Assembly (NCBI GenBank): GCA_016205905.1
Contig: JACQSP010000004.1
Span: 1 to 22,574, forward strand
Reading direction: 5' to 3'
From: Candidatus Woesearchaeota archaeon
Lineage (GTDB): Archaea > Nanobdellota > Nanobdellia > Woesearchaeales > DSVV01
Length of the DNA: 22,574 bases
Part shown: one piece after another, positions 15,023 to 22,574 of the stretch
Layout: every line of letters starts with the position of its first letter
Position numbering within the stretch: the stretch's first letter is position 1
Notes under the pieces: model-generated
Databases searched by the model: none
Told to the model about the DNA's origin: nothing
The model's input: only the letters and a program-made list of their open reading frames with translations
Program-made: the position numbers and the translations under genes

Positions 15023-15093
15023 GCTTTAAATATATCCACAGATTTAGTTGTCTTTGAAATGTGGGCAAATTGTATTATCATTATAAATATTCC
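15023..15093 (+). promoter_or_regulatory. Promoter region of smc
   Basis: Two TATA-like boxes precede smc: CTTTAAATATATCC (15023-15036) and ATTATAAATATTCC (15080-15093). The first would give a leader of about 60 nt containing AGGTGA eight nt before ATG 15115. The second would start transcription almost at that ATG. Both agree with the chosen start. Confidence 0.4.
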
Positions 15094-15114
15094 TAAAAAT
15101 AGGTGAGCAAACTA

Positions 15115-18100
15115 ATGACAATGATTAATCGTATGGTTATGAAAGGATTTAAGTCTTTTGATAATCGTGTCGAGTTAGTTTTTGGGCCAAATTATAATGT
15201 AATTCTGGGCCCAAATGGTGCAGGTAAATCGAACATAAGTGATGCGCTCTGTTTTGTCCTCGGTAAAGGCTCTGCAAAAGGAATGAGGGCAGAGAAAGCA
15301 GCCAATCTTATTTATAACGGCGGCAAGTTAAAAAACCCTGCCAAGCAGGGAGAAGTTCATATTTATTTTAACAATGAGCAAAAGAAATTCCCTTCTGAAG
15401 AATCCGAAATTAAAATCTCAAGAATAATCAGGCAGAGCGGACAGAGTATTTACAAAATTAATGACAAAACAAGAACAAGGCAGCAGATTCTCGACTTATT
15501 AGGCATAGCAAATATTGATCCAGACGGCTATAATATTATTCTCCAAGGCGATGTTATACATTTTGTAGAGATGTCGCACGTGGAAAGAAGGGGTGTAATA
15601 GAAGAAATAGCAGGCATAGGCATGTATGAAGAGAAGAAGAACAAAGCACTAAACGAGTTAACTAAAGTTGACCAGAAGCTGAATGAGGCAGACATTATTC
15701 TGTCAGAAAGAAAAACATATCTTCGAGAATTAAAAAAAGACAGGGACACTGCCCTTAAATATAAAGAGTTAGATGATCAGATTAAAAGCAACAAGGCAAC
15801 TTATCTTAATATTCAAATCACGCAGAAAAAAACAGACCAAGACAAGTATGAATCTCAGATAAACAGCTCGAATGAAGAAATAAAAAAGCTTCAGGAGCAG
15901 ATAGACGAGCTAAAGAAAGGTGTTGTCGAGAAAAAAGAGCAGGTTAAGTCTATCACGTCAGAGATTGAGCAAAAAGGCGAGAAAGATCAGGTAGTTATGC
16001 TGAAAGTTGTTGAGCAGTTAAAGGTTGATGTTGCAACATTCAAGACAAGGATCATCAGCTGCCAAAACGAGATACAGCGTGTCAACACAAGAAAAGACCA
16101 GTTATTAAATTCTTTGAAAGAGTTGGAAGATAAGATTAACGAGCTTAAAACCGAGCAGGGCGAAGCAGAAAAAAAGAAACAATTAACAATTCAGACATTA
16201 AAAGAGATAGAAACAAAAATCTCTGCTTTCAGGAAAAAGAACCAGCTTGACGGCGCAGATGATGTGGACAAGCAGATTGCTGACATTGACAAAAAAGCAG
16301 AAGAGAAAGAAAAAGAGGTTCAACTAATAAGGGAAGAGCAGCAGAATTTGCTGAGAGAAAAAGACAAGCTGGAATTCAGGATAAATTCTATTGAAGAGCA
16401 GATCATTAAAGTTATGGAAGTTGAAAAGACAAACAAGGCAGAAATAGATGCATTAAAGCAAAAACAGCACGAGTTCAAGAAAGCAACTCTGGAATTAAAC
16501 CAGATTCTTAATGAAGATTCATCATTGGCAATGCAATTGGCAAATGCGAAAGAAAAGCTGAACAAGGGCATTGAAGAATTGTCAGCATTGAAGGCAAAGA
16601 ATGCAGGGTTGAGGGAATCAGCTGCAATGGATATGGCAACTTCAAAAATTCTTGAGCAGAAAAATAAGTTAGGAGAAATTTACGGCATGGTTTTCCAGTT
16701 AGGTGAAGTAGAAAGCAAATACAGCCTTGCATTGGAGATTGCAGCAGGGCCAAAAATAAAAAGCATTGTTGTTGACAGCGACAAAACAGCAGCAAACTGC
16801 ATTAATTATCTTAAACAAAACAGATTAGGCACCTCAACATTTTTGCCATTGAACAAAATAAAGCCATCTAAAGAAGAGCCAAATATCAAGAATTTTCTTT
16901 CAATCAACGGCGTCATCGGCAAGGCAATAGATCTGGTTAATTTTGAATCAAAGTTCAAGAATGTATTTTCTTATGTCTTTGGAAATACACTTGTTGTTGA
17001 AAATATTGATGTTGCAAGAAGGGTTGGTGTCGGCAGTATAAAAATGGTGACTATTGACGGTGATATGTCAGAAATAAGCGGCGCAATGCACGGCGGGTTT
17101 AGGCAGAGGGAACGAAGCCTGAAATTCCTTGAGAAAGAAGTTACATCACGCTTAAAAGAGCTGGAAACCCAAACTGCTGACAGTGAAAACCTGGTTAATG
17201 TGCTTTCAAAAAGAAAAGAAGAAAACGAGGAAAAGATAACAAGATTAAGGGAATTCAAGGCATCATTGGAAGGCGAGATTATTAAGGCAGAAAAATCACT
17301 GCACCTTGGCTCAGATGATCTTGACGCCTCAAAGAAGCTGAAAAAGGAAATAAAAGACCAGATTGAAGAGGCTGACAAAAAGATAACAACAATAAATCTT
17401 AAAATCTCCACTGTAAACAAAGACCTTGCATCGTTAAAAATAAAAAAACAGGAATTAAGGGACAGGATAATGCAGTTAAGAAATCCAAGATTAATAGCAG
17501 AGTTAAACACATTTGAGCAGAAAAAAGAGCAGCTGAAAGAAGAGCTGACCAGAATTGAATCAGATGTAAAGAATTATACTATGCAGTTGAAAAATATTCT
17601 TATCCCAGAGCAGGAAAATATTTCTAAAATCATTAAACAGCACGACAAGGAAATCATTGTTTTTAATAATGAAACAGACGATTTGAACAAAAAGATCACA
17701 ATATCAGAAAAAGATCTTAAGGAAAAAGAAAAGAAACAGGCTGAATTCTACTCTAAATTTAAGGAATTATTTGGAAAGCGCGATGCATTGACAGAGCAGG
17801 TTCAGAAATTAGAAACAAAAATAATCACATCAGAAGAAAAAATAAGAGGCACTGAGCAGAGGACAAATATACACGCAGTGGAAAATGCAAGAGTAAAGGC
17901 AGAGATATCTGCATTAATGGAAGAGTTTTCCAAATACACTAATGTTGAGCTTTTCAAGTCAAAGCCGATTGAACAACTGAAGAAAGACATTGCAGAATTT
18001 GAAAAAATGGCAAGGGACATAGGCAATGTAAACATGAGGGCTCTTGAAGTTTATGATTCTGTCGAGAAAGAATACAATTCTCTTGTTGAGAAAAAAGACA

Positions 18101-18609
18101 CGTTAACTAGAGAAAAAGAAGAAGTGCTTGTTATGATAAATGAAATAGACACAAAGAAAAAAGAGCTGTTTATGAAATTTTTTGAAGTCATTAATGCAAA
18201 CTTCCAGACAATGTTTTCCAAAATAACAACAAAAGGAGAGGCATTCTTGGAAGTGGAAAATATGGAAGACCCGTTTTTAGAAGGCGTCGGCATTAAAGTC
18301 AGGTTAACAGGCAAGAAATTCCTCGATATAAGAAGTTTGTCAGGCGGAGAAAAAACCCTTACAGCGTTAGCATTCCTGTTTTCAATTCAGGAGCACCAGC
18401 CTGCTTCATTCTATGTGTTTGACGAGGTTGATGCAGCCCTTGACAAGAGAAATTCAGAAAAGCTTGCCCAGCTTATTAAAACATACTCTAACAAGGCGCA
18501 GTATATTATAATATCTCATAACGACGGAATAATCAGCGAGGCAGATGTTCTTTACGGCGTCAGCATGGACGAGCACAACGTGAGCAAGGTTGTGAGCTTG
18601 AAGGTTTAG
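15115..18609 (+). CDS. smc: Chromosome segregation protein SMC
   Basis: Chromosome-organising ATPase, 1164 aa, near the usual length. The N-terminal head has Walker A GPNGAGKSN (about 32-40). Two long coiled coils flank a hinge (about residues 520-665) with the Gly-rich IKMVTIDGDMSEISGAMHGG end typical of SMC hinges. The C-terminal head carries signature LSGGEKT (about 1073), Walker B FYVFDEVDAALD (about 1100-1110) and the HN switch ISHND. All ATPase motifs are intact. The start is ATG 15115, eight nt after AGGTGA; GTG 15103 lies inside that SD. No scpA or scpB is adjacent. The protein acts as a dimer, loading on DNA to hold or extrude loops. Confidence 0.97.
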   Translation: MTMINRMVMKGFKSFDNRVELVFGPNYNVILGPNGAGKSNISDALCFVLGKGSAKGMRAEKAANLIYNGGKLKNPAKQGEVHIYFNNEQKKFPSEESEIKISRIIRQSGQSIYKINDKTRTRQQILDLLGIANIDPDGYNIILQGDVIHFVEMSHVERRGVIEEIAGIGMYEEKKNKALNELTKVDQKLNEADIILSERKTYLRELKKDRDTALKYKELDDQIKSNKATYLNIQITQKKTDQDKYESQINSSNEEIKKLQEQIDELKKGVVEKKEQVKSITSEIEQKGEKDQVVMLKVVEQLKVDVATFKTRIISCQNEIQRVNTRKDQLLNSLKELEDKINELKTEQGEAEKKKQLTIQTLKEIETKISAFRKKNQLDGADDVDKQIADIDKKAEEKEKEVQLIREEQQNLLREKDKLEFRINSIEEQIIKVMEVEKTNKAEIDALKQKQHEFKKATLELNQILNEDSSLAMQLANAKEKLNKGIEELSALKAKNAGLRESAAMDMATSKILEQKNKLGEIYGMVFQLGEVESKYSLALEIAAGPKIKSIVVDSDKTAANCINYLKQNRLGTSTFLPLNKIKPSKEEPNIKNFLSINGVIGKAIDLVNFESKFKNVFSYVFGNTLVVENIDVARRVGVGSIKMVTIDGDMSEISGAMHGGFRQRERSLKFLEKEVTSRLKELETQTADSENLVNVLSKRKEENEEKITRLREFKASLEGEIIKAEKSLHLGSDDLDASKKLKKEIKDQIEEADKKITTINLKISTVNKDLASLKIKKQELRDRIMQLRNPRLIAELNTFEQKKEQLKEELTRIESDVKNYTMQLKNILIPEQENISKIIKQHDKEIIVFNNETDDLNKKITISEKDLKEKEKKQAEFYSKFKELFGKRDALTEQVQKLETKIITSEEKIRGTEQRTNIHAVENARVKAEISALMEEFSKYTNVELFKSKPIEQLKKDIAEFEKMARDIGNVNMRALEVYDSVEKEYNSLVEKKDTLTREKEEVLVMINEIDTKKKELFMKFFEVINANFQTMFSKITTKGEAFLEVENMEDPFLEGVGIKVRLTGKKFLDIRSLSGGEKTLTALAFLFSIQEHQPASFYVFDEVDAALDKRNSEKLAQLIKTYSNKAQYIIISHNDGIISEADVLYGVSMDEHNVSKVVSLKV

Positions 18610-18679
18610 AATTGAATGTCATTGTTTAATCTTCTTCTTAGAACTAAATTAAAAAAAATTAATTAAAAATAAAACTAAA

Positions 18680-19033
18680 TTAACCTTTTTTATAACAATA
18701 ATAAGAATTATCCCACGATTTTCCACAAATATCATTACAAGCTCCTTTATCAGTGAGAATACATCCTAAAAAATCTTTTGGTTTTTTAGCATTACTTTCA
18801 TAGTTGCAATCTGTACCTACTTTCTTACAAATAGTGGTATATGAATCTGTGACTGTCTTTCTACTTGCCTGCCCTGCCAAATCATCTTCACTGATTATTA
18901 CTGTTTGACCGCTTGTTAAGCTTAATTTACTTACACCCATACTCATAACCACAATGGCAGCAATTGCAACTATAGCAACAATACCTAAATATAGCCAATT
19001 GTTTTGTTTAGAATCAATTTTCTTTTTACTCAT
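18680..19033 (-). CDS. Small secreted or anchored Cys-containing protein
   Basis: Protein of 117 aa. A basic N-terminus (MSKKKIDSKQNN) precedes one hydrophobic segment (about residues 14-35). A polar extracytoplasmic part with six Cys follows (about residues 69, 76, 91, 99, 103 and 113), probably forming disulfides. The ATG has GAGGTGA 8 nt upstream on the minus strand, good support for a real gene. It is convergent with smc and divergent from the prenyl synthase gene, so it is probably its own transcript. No family is recognised; the anchor-plus-Cys layout is shared in style with the other surface proteins here. Confidence 0.7.
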   Translation of the reverse strand: MSKKKIDSKQNNWLYLGIVAIVAIAAIVVMSMGVSKLSLTSGQTVIISEDDLAGQASRKTVTDSYTTICKKVGTDCNYESNAKKPKDFLGCILTDKGACNDICGKSWDNSYYCYKKG

Positions 19034-19104
19034 CTTTTATTTCACCTCATTTTATTATAATTTATTTTACTTTAAATAATTATATTTAAATATTTTTTGT
19101 TAAT

Positions 19105-19114
19105 ATTTATAAAT
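19105..19114 (+). promoter_or_regulatory. TATA box of the prenyl synthase gene
   Basis: ATTTATAAAT is centred about 28 bp before ATG 19137, with no SD between. This is the spacing of a leaderless archaeal transcript. Confidence 0.55.
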
Positions 19115-19136
19115 TTCACCAATATTCTTTCTTTTG

Positions 19137-20195
19137 ATGATAATCAACCCTTTCAAATCCGAACTTAATAATATCAAAACTAAAATAGACAATGAACTAA
19201 ATCACTTCTTCAGCGAAATTATAACAAATAATAAAATAACAAATAACAAACTCAACTTCAATAAACCTCTTTTAGAAGCAATCAGTGAATTCACTTTAAG
19301 AGGCGGCAAAAGAATAAGGCCAATTCTTATTGTCAAAGGGTTTGAAGCTTTTGAAAAGGAGACAATATCAGAATCAATGATGCAAGAAATAATTAAAACA
19401 AGCATATGCATTGAGCTAATGCAATCTTCATTTTTGATTCACGACGATATAATGGATGAGGCATATACAAGAAGAAACAAGCCGACTGTTCATAAGATGT
19501 TAGGGAAAAACGCCGCAATTCTCGCAGGTAATGTCGCAATGGTTTTAGGCCAAAATATTATTCTAAACTCAAATTTCAAAGGCGAGATTAAGCAAAAGGC
19601 TGTAAAAAGATTTAATGAAATCATTGAAATGACTAACTATGGCCAGCTTCTTGATTTGCAGCTTTCAGAAAAAAACATTGGCGACGTAAGCGAGGAAGAA
19701 ATAAGCCAAGTAATTCTCTTAAAGACAGCAAAGTATACTATTGAAGGGCCATTGCAGTTGGGCGCAATATTTGCTGGAGCAACAGATAAGCAATTATTGG
19801 AGTTATCCAACATCAGTATCCCAATCGGCATTGCGTTTCAGATACAAGACGATATACTCGGCATTTTTGCAGATGAGAAAGAGCTTGGAAAATCCATTTA
19901 TTCAGATATTCAGGAAAATAAAAAAACACTGCTGGTGTGGTATGCGTACAATAAAGGCAACCCTGAACAGAAAATGTTTATTAAATCAATTCTTGGAAAA
20001 AAAGAGATAAGCCTAAATGAATTTGAAGAACTGAAAAAGAGTATTATTGATACAGGTTCATTGGACTATTCGAAAAAAAAAGCGCTGTTGCTAATAAATG
20101 AAGCAAAGAACAATATTAACAAGTCATCAATAAATAAAGAAGCAAAGAATTTTCTGTTAAATTTTGCTGAATATTTAGTTAAAAGAGAGAAGTAA
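19137..20195 (+). CDS. Polyprenyl (probably geranylgeranyl) diphosphate synthase
   Basis: Builds C20 (or longer) isoprenoid diphosphates from IPP and DMAPP or FPP for archaeal lipids; 352 aa. Motifs: GGKRIRP (56-62), first Asp-rich DDIMD (103-107), second Asp-rich DDILG with Asp further on (238-246, QDDILGIFAD), and NKKTLLVW, the usual active-site set of trans-prenyltransferases. Both Asp motifs are intact, so it should be active; chain length cannot be read safely. I chose ATG 19137; TTG at 19134 precedes it. A TATA box at the right spacing supports a leaderless start. Its presence indicates at least part of a lipid pathway, which many DPANN lack. Confidence 0.92.
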   Translation: MIINPFKSELNNIKTKIDNELNHFFSEIITNNKITNNKLNFNKPLLEAISEFTLRGGKRIRPILIVKGFEAFEKETISESMMQEIIKTSICIELMQSSFLIHDDIMDEAYTRRNKPTVHKMLGKNAAILAGNVAMVLGQNIILNSNFKGEIKQKAVKRFNEIIEMTNYGQLLDLQLSEKNIGDVSEEEISQVILLKTAKYTIEGPLQLGAIFAGATDKQLLELSNISIPIGIAFQIQDDILGIFADEKELGKSIYSDIQENKKTLLVWYAYNKGNPEQKMFIKSILGKKEISLNEFEELKKSIIDTGSLDYSKKKALLLINEAKNNINKSSINKEAKNFLLNFAEYLVKREK

Positions 20196-20288
20196 AAAAA
20201 CTTTGAATGAATTAGTGTTTAAGTATTTGTTTAGCTAAGTCCTGTTTCTCACTATCTTTTCTCCACTCTCAATCATGTTTTTCGCTCT

Positions 20289-20487
20289 CAACACGAACTA
20301 GGGACGAAGTCCACCGTCTCATGAAAAATTATTAGTTCTTCGTTTTTCGTTATTAGTCATTCGTAACGAAAAACTAATAACGAAGAACGAATAACAGTTC
20401 TATCATGAACGAATAACTATTTTATCATGGGCTAATAAATATTTTATCATCGTGAACTGGTGGTTTCATCCTAGAATTAAACAAATA
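20289..20487. repeat. Dispersed hairpin element, copy C (most complete)
   Basis: Left box from CAACACG at 20289 to CATGAAAAA near 20328, with mini-hairpin GGAC-GAA-GTCC (20302-20312). A long imperfect palindrome follows (about 20328-20396), made of words such as TTCTTCG, TTATTAG and TTTTTCGTTA and their complements. Next come TATCATG-type repeats (20400-20450) and the right box GTGAACTGGTGG (20452-20463), running to TAAACAAATA near 20487, like copy A. It fills most of the 20196-20527 gap; no gene is visible there. Confidence 0.7.
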
Positions 20488-20527
20488 TAAACTTAATAGT
20501 TCATAAAATGAGGCCATACATTTATTC

Positions 20528-21178
20528 TTATCCGCCGCTTCCGACGCCAGCTTCTATAACTTCAGCCATGACTTTATTAAATTTGCTGACATACTTCCAG
20601 AATTTGTAGTCTTGCACAGCCTGCCATGAAACAGGATTATGCCACCCTCCTAATAAAAGATTCATCTTAACTTTTCTGATAGTATCTTTAATCTCATGAT
20701 AGGTTGCGACTTCTTCGCCCCATTTAAATTCTCTTCTGCCATTATCTTCTCCAAGTTCATATTGATATCTTGGCATGGCAGCACTATTTGCTTCTTTTAG
20801 ATAAGCTTCCAGAAATCTTCTATATTGGTCAAGCAATTGCTGGTATTGCATTGAATGTACAAGAGCAGAATAACTTTCTGTTTTTTGCCCAAGCTCTCCA
20901 AGTGTAGTATCAATTCCTTCCTTGTCCACGTTATCAAAGTCATCTATTATTTTTATAATCCCCTCATTTTTGGCATTACTTTCCTTAACACTTCCTTTTT
21001 TTATTTGTCCTTTTGTTTTTACTAAATCATCTTCCTTATTTGTTGTTTCATGGCTTCTTTTTGTTAAGGTTTTTGCATTGGCTTTTTTTATAGTTTTTAT
21101 TGTGGCAGATCTAACTAAATTAAGATAATGCTCTCTAACTTGTATCTGGTTTACAACATCAAACAAATTTAAAACCAT
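20528..21178 (-). CDS. Paralogue 1 of a two-member family, unknown function
   Basis: Protein of 216 aa. The N-terminal half is Lys/Asn-rich and poorly conserved. The C-terminal 110 residues (about 107-216) are about half identical to the protein ending at 21646, with shared blocks FKWGEEV, TYHEIKD, VSWQ, QDYKFWKY and SKFN. Both proteins end GSGG. No membrane segment or catalytic motif is seen; it looks helical and cytoplasmic. The ATG at 21178 follows GAGGTT by about 5 nt on the minus strand. I do not recognise the family. The paired genes and repeat-flanked context suggest an accessory, perhaps lineage-specific, system. Confidence 0.75.
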   Translation of the reverse strand: MVLNLFDVVNQIQVREHYLNLVRSATIKTIKKANAKTLTKRSHETTNKEDDLVKTKGQIKKGSVKESNAKNEGIIKIIDDFDNVDKEGIDTTLGELGQKTESYSALVHSMQYQQLLDQYRRFLEAYLKEANSAAMPRYQYELGEDNGRREFKWGEEVATYHEIKDTIRKVKMNLLLGGWHNPVSWQAVQDYKFWKYVSKFNKVMAEVIEAGVGSGG

Positions 21179-21374
21179 AGTTTAACCTCGATCTATGCCC
21201 TAATATGTCCTAAATTAAGAATAGTATGAATGTATTCCTTTAAAAATGTTGTTTAATTGATTTTCTATTCAACAGATTTTCTAATCTCTTATTTTTTATC
21301 TTCAATTACCACTTTCCAAATCAACTGCTTACTGCCTACTGCTTCCCCTGATGAATAACAGCGTCGACAAACAT

Positions 21375-21616
21375 CGTCTTAATATTTATAACCTGTAACA
21401 ATAACAGAATGCGTTTACGGCCTCCCCCAGAAGATAGCTGCTCCAATACCCTCTCCTTAATTTCTATTGTATGCAACAATATAGATGTGTTTACGGCTCC
21501 CCCCAGAAAATAACTGCGCTAATACCGTCTCCTTAATTTCTATTGTATAAAACAACATAGATGTGTTTACGGCCTCCCCCAGAAGATAACTGCACCAATA
21601 CCCTCTCCTTTTTTCC
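21375..21616. repeat. 76-bp tandem repeat, about 3 copies
   Basis: Units start at the word GTTTACGG at 21413, 21489 and 21565, an exact 76-bp period. A decayed partial copy precedes them from about 21375, and the last is cut near 21616. Each unit has a C-rich block (CCTCCCCCAGAA), the word CCAATACCCTCTCC and an inverted repeat around CTATTGT and ACAATATAG. 76 is not a multiple of three, so it is not a protein repeat. It lies between the two paralogues, upstream of the first and downstream of the second. The rest of 21179-21645 is AT-rich. Confidence 0.8.
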
Positions 21617-21645
21617 TAGCGGCTATAAACTGTGTCTAAACTCGT

Positions 21646-22386
21646 TTATCCTCCGCTTCCAACCAAGTCGTGTATGACAAAACTCATCTGCTCATTAAAC
21701 TTGCTGCAGTATTTCCAGAATTTGTAGTCCTGCGCTTCCTGCCAGCTTACCTGATTGTGGCCACTTAAATCTCCGTTTGAACCTGCGCCGAGTAAAGCAT
21801 TCATTTGAATTCTCCTGACAATATCTTTGATTTCCCCATAGGTTACAACTTCCTGTCCCCATTCAAATTTCCGTTGTTTGTCCCCTTCATTATTATCATA
21901 ATTGCTGTAAGGCGAAGAAGCAGCATTGTTTGCATCCCTAAGATATTCTGCCAGAAATCTTTTGTATTCGTCAAGCTGTTTTTGATATTGCTCAAGATGA
22001 ATCCTCTCAAAACCATCCATCTTTAATGTGATAGATTCAATCTGCTCATCCAGTTCATCCTTATGTTTTTTTGATTCATCAATTATAACAACTATATCTT
22101 TATCCTTTTTTTGTTCATCACTTTTTTTTCCGTCTTTTAATTCGTTTTCTTCATTTTCTGGTTTATTTCTACCATTATTCACTTCATTTTCACTTTTTCT
22201 TACTTCTCTATGACTCAAAATTTTTTGATCAATATGCCCATTTATATTATCAATATTATCAGTTAGGCGATTAGCTCTTTTTTCATTTCTTTTCAAAATA
22301 TTAGTAAACCTAGAATAATCCATACCTAAATTTATATCTTCAACTAGCTTTAACAATAACCTTAAATCAACTGTTTCTATGATCAT
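21646..22386 (-). CDS. Paralogue 2 of a two-member family, unknown function
   Basis: Protein of 246 aa. The N-terminal half (about 1-135) is Lys/Glu/Asn/Asp-rich and predicted helical or coiled-coil, unlike that of paralogue 1. The C-terminal domain (about 136-246) shares FEWGQEV, TYGEIKD, QMNALLG, VSWQEAQDYKFWKY, SKFN and the terminal VGSGG with paralogue 1, plus an insert GSNGDLSGHN near residue 200. The ATG at 22386 follows GTGAT on the minus strand. No known domain is recognised. It is the upstream member on this strand; the 76-bp repeats separate it from paralogue 1. Confidence 0.75.
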   Translation of the reverse strand: MIIETVDLRLLLKLVEDINLGMDYSRFTNILKRNEKRANRLTDNIDNINGHIDQKILSHREVRKSENEVNNGRNKPENEENELKDGKKSDEQKKDKDIVVIIDESKKHKDELDEQIESITLKMDGFERIHLEQYQKQLDEYKRFLAEYLRDANNAASSPYSNYDNNEGDKQRKFEWGQEVVTYGEIKDIVRRIQMNALLGAGSNGDLSGHNQVSWQEAQDYKFWKYCSKFNEQMSFVIHDLVGSGG

Positions 22387-22463
22387 ATTATTATCACTTT
22401 TCGTATTCTTTTTCTCGTTCTCATTTCTTTTTCTTAATATTTTTTACTTCTTTCTTCCGCTTT

Positions 22464-22574
22464 CAACACGTAACTAGGGACGAAGTCCACCGTCTCATGA
22501 AAAAAAAGGTAAAAGGTAAGAAGTAGGAGGTAAGAGGGAACAACTGCGATGTTATCATCGTACCTCTTACCTCA
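22464..22574. repeat. Dispersed hairpin element, copy D (cut by window end)
   Basis: The left box from CAACACG at 22464 to CATGAAAAA is almost identical to copy C apart from a 2-bp insertion, with the mini-hairpin GGAC-GAA-GTCC (22478-22488). The following palindrome uses GGTAAGA/GTAGGAGG words, as in copy B, and the same apex ACTGCGATGTTA; the right arm TCGTACCTCTTACCTC continues past the window. Confidence 0.7.

Noticed and set aside
15103..15114. GTG start for SMC
   Set aside because: The GTG is part of AGGTGAG, which sits at good SD distance from ATG 15115.
16971..17510. Open frame on the minus strand inside smc, 179 codons
   Set aside because: It lies fully antisense to the coiled-coil part of smc, is rich in Ser/Phe/Leu as expected for the complement of Lys/Glu-rich codons, and has no own promoter or SD.
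21413..21616. Possible CRISPR array
   Set aside because: The whole 76-bp unit is conserved, with no separate repeat and variable spacers, and there are only about three copies and no cas genes.
1..22574. tRNA or rRNA genes
   Set aside because: I saw no cloverleaf-like T-loop sequence such as GGTTCRA with matching stems on either strand, though a proper covariance scan was not possible.

Overview
The window looks like chromosomal DNA of a low-GC archaeon, probably of the DPANN group (Woesearchaeota or Pacearchaeota-like). The evidence is an archaeal-type tryptophanyl-tRNA synthetase, archaeal RNase HII, a chromosomal SMC, an archaeal-type geranylgeranyl diphosphate synthase, TATA boxes about 27 bp before start codons (several genes look leaderless), and secreted proteins with one N-terminal membrane anchor. 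The lineage is inferred from gene content and style, not from a marker gene search.

Layout. 1-4043 (minus strand): a wHTH-nucleotidyltransferase/HEPN pair (MNT-HEPN toxin-antitoxin type) is followed by an ABC-2 exporter, ATPase then permease, with a hairpin repeat between the two exporter genes. 4121-6343 (minus): a small two-helix membrane protein, leaderless trpS, a ferredoxin-thioredoxin reductase-like catalytic subunit, and a 50-aa rubredoxin-like protein; two covarying hairpins lie between the last two. 6506-8137 (minus): a coupled secreted/membrane protein pair and a lipoprotein blue-copper (cupredoxin) protein. 8273: a possible small leaderless gene with 11-residue repeats. 8435-12526 (minus): a 1363-aa Cys-rich surface protein. 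12693-14806 (plus): a second MNT-HEPN pair lying between a truncated copy of the rnhB 5' end and the intact rnhB. 15115-18609: smc. 18680-19033 (minus): a small secreted Cys protein. 19137-20195: geranylgeranyl diphosphate synthase. 20528-22386 (minus): two paralogous proteins of unknown function separated by a 76-bp tandem repeat.

The strongest unexplained signal is a family of dispersed elements near 1-158, 14911-14936, 20289-20487 and 22464-22574, with a related hairpin at 2042-2119. They share a left box holding a tiny GNA-loop hairpin whose stem bases covary between copies. Three of the four box copies are followed by a long imperfect palindrome made of short degenerate words that differ from copy to copy. 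A second strong signal is the 26-bp direct repeat (25/26 identical) bracketing the second toxin-antitoxin module, which looks like an insertion at the 5' end of rnhB. No tRNA, rRNA, CRISPR array or transposase gene was seen.
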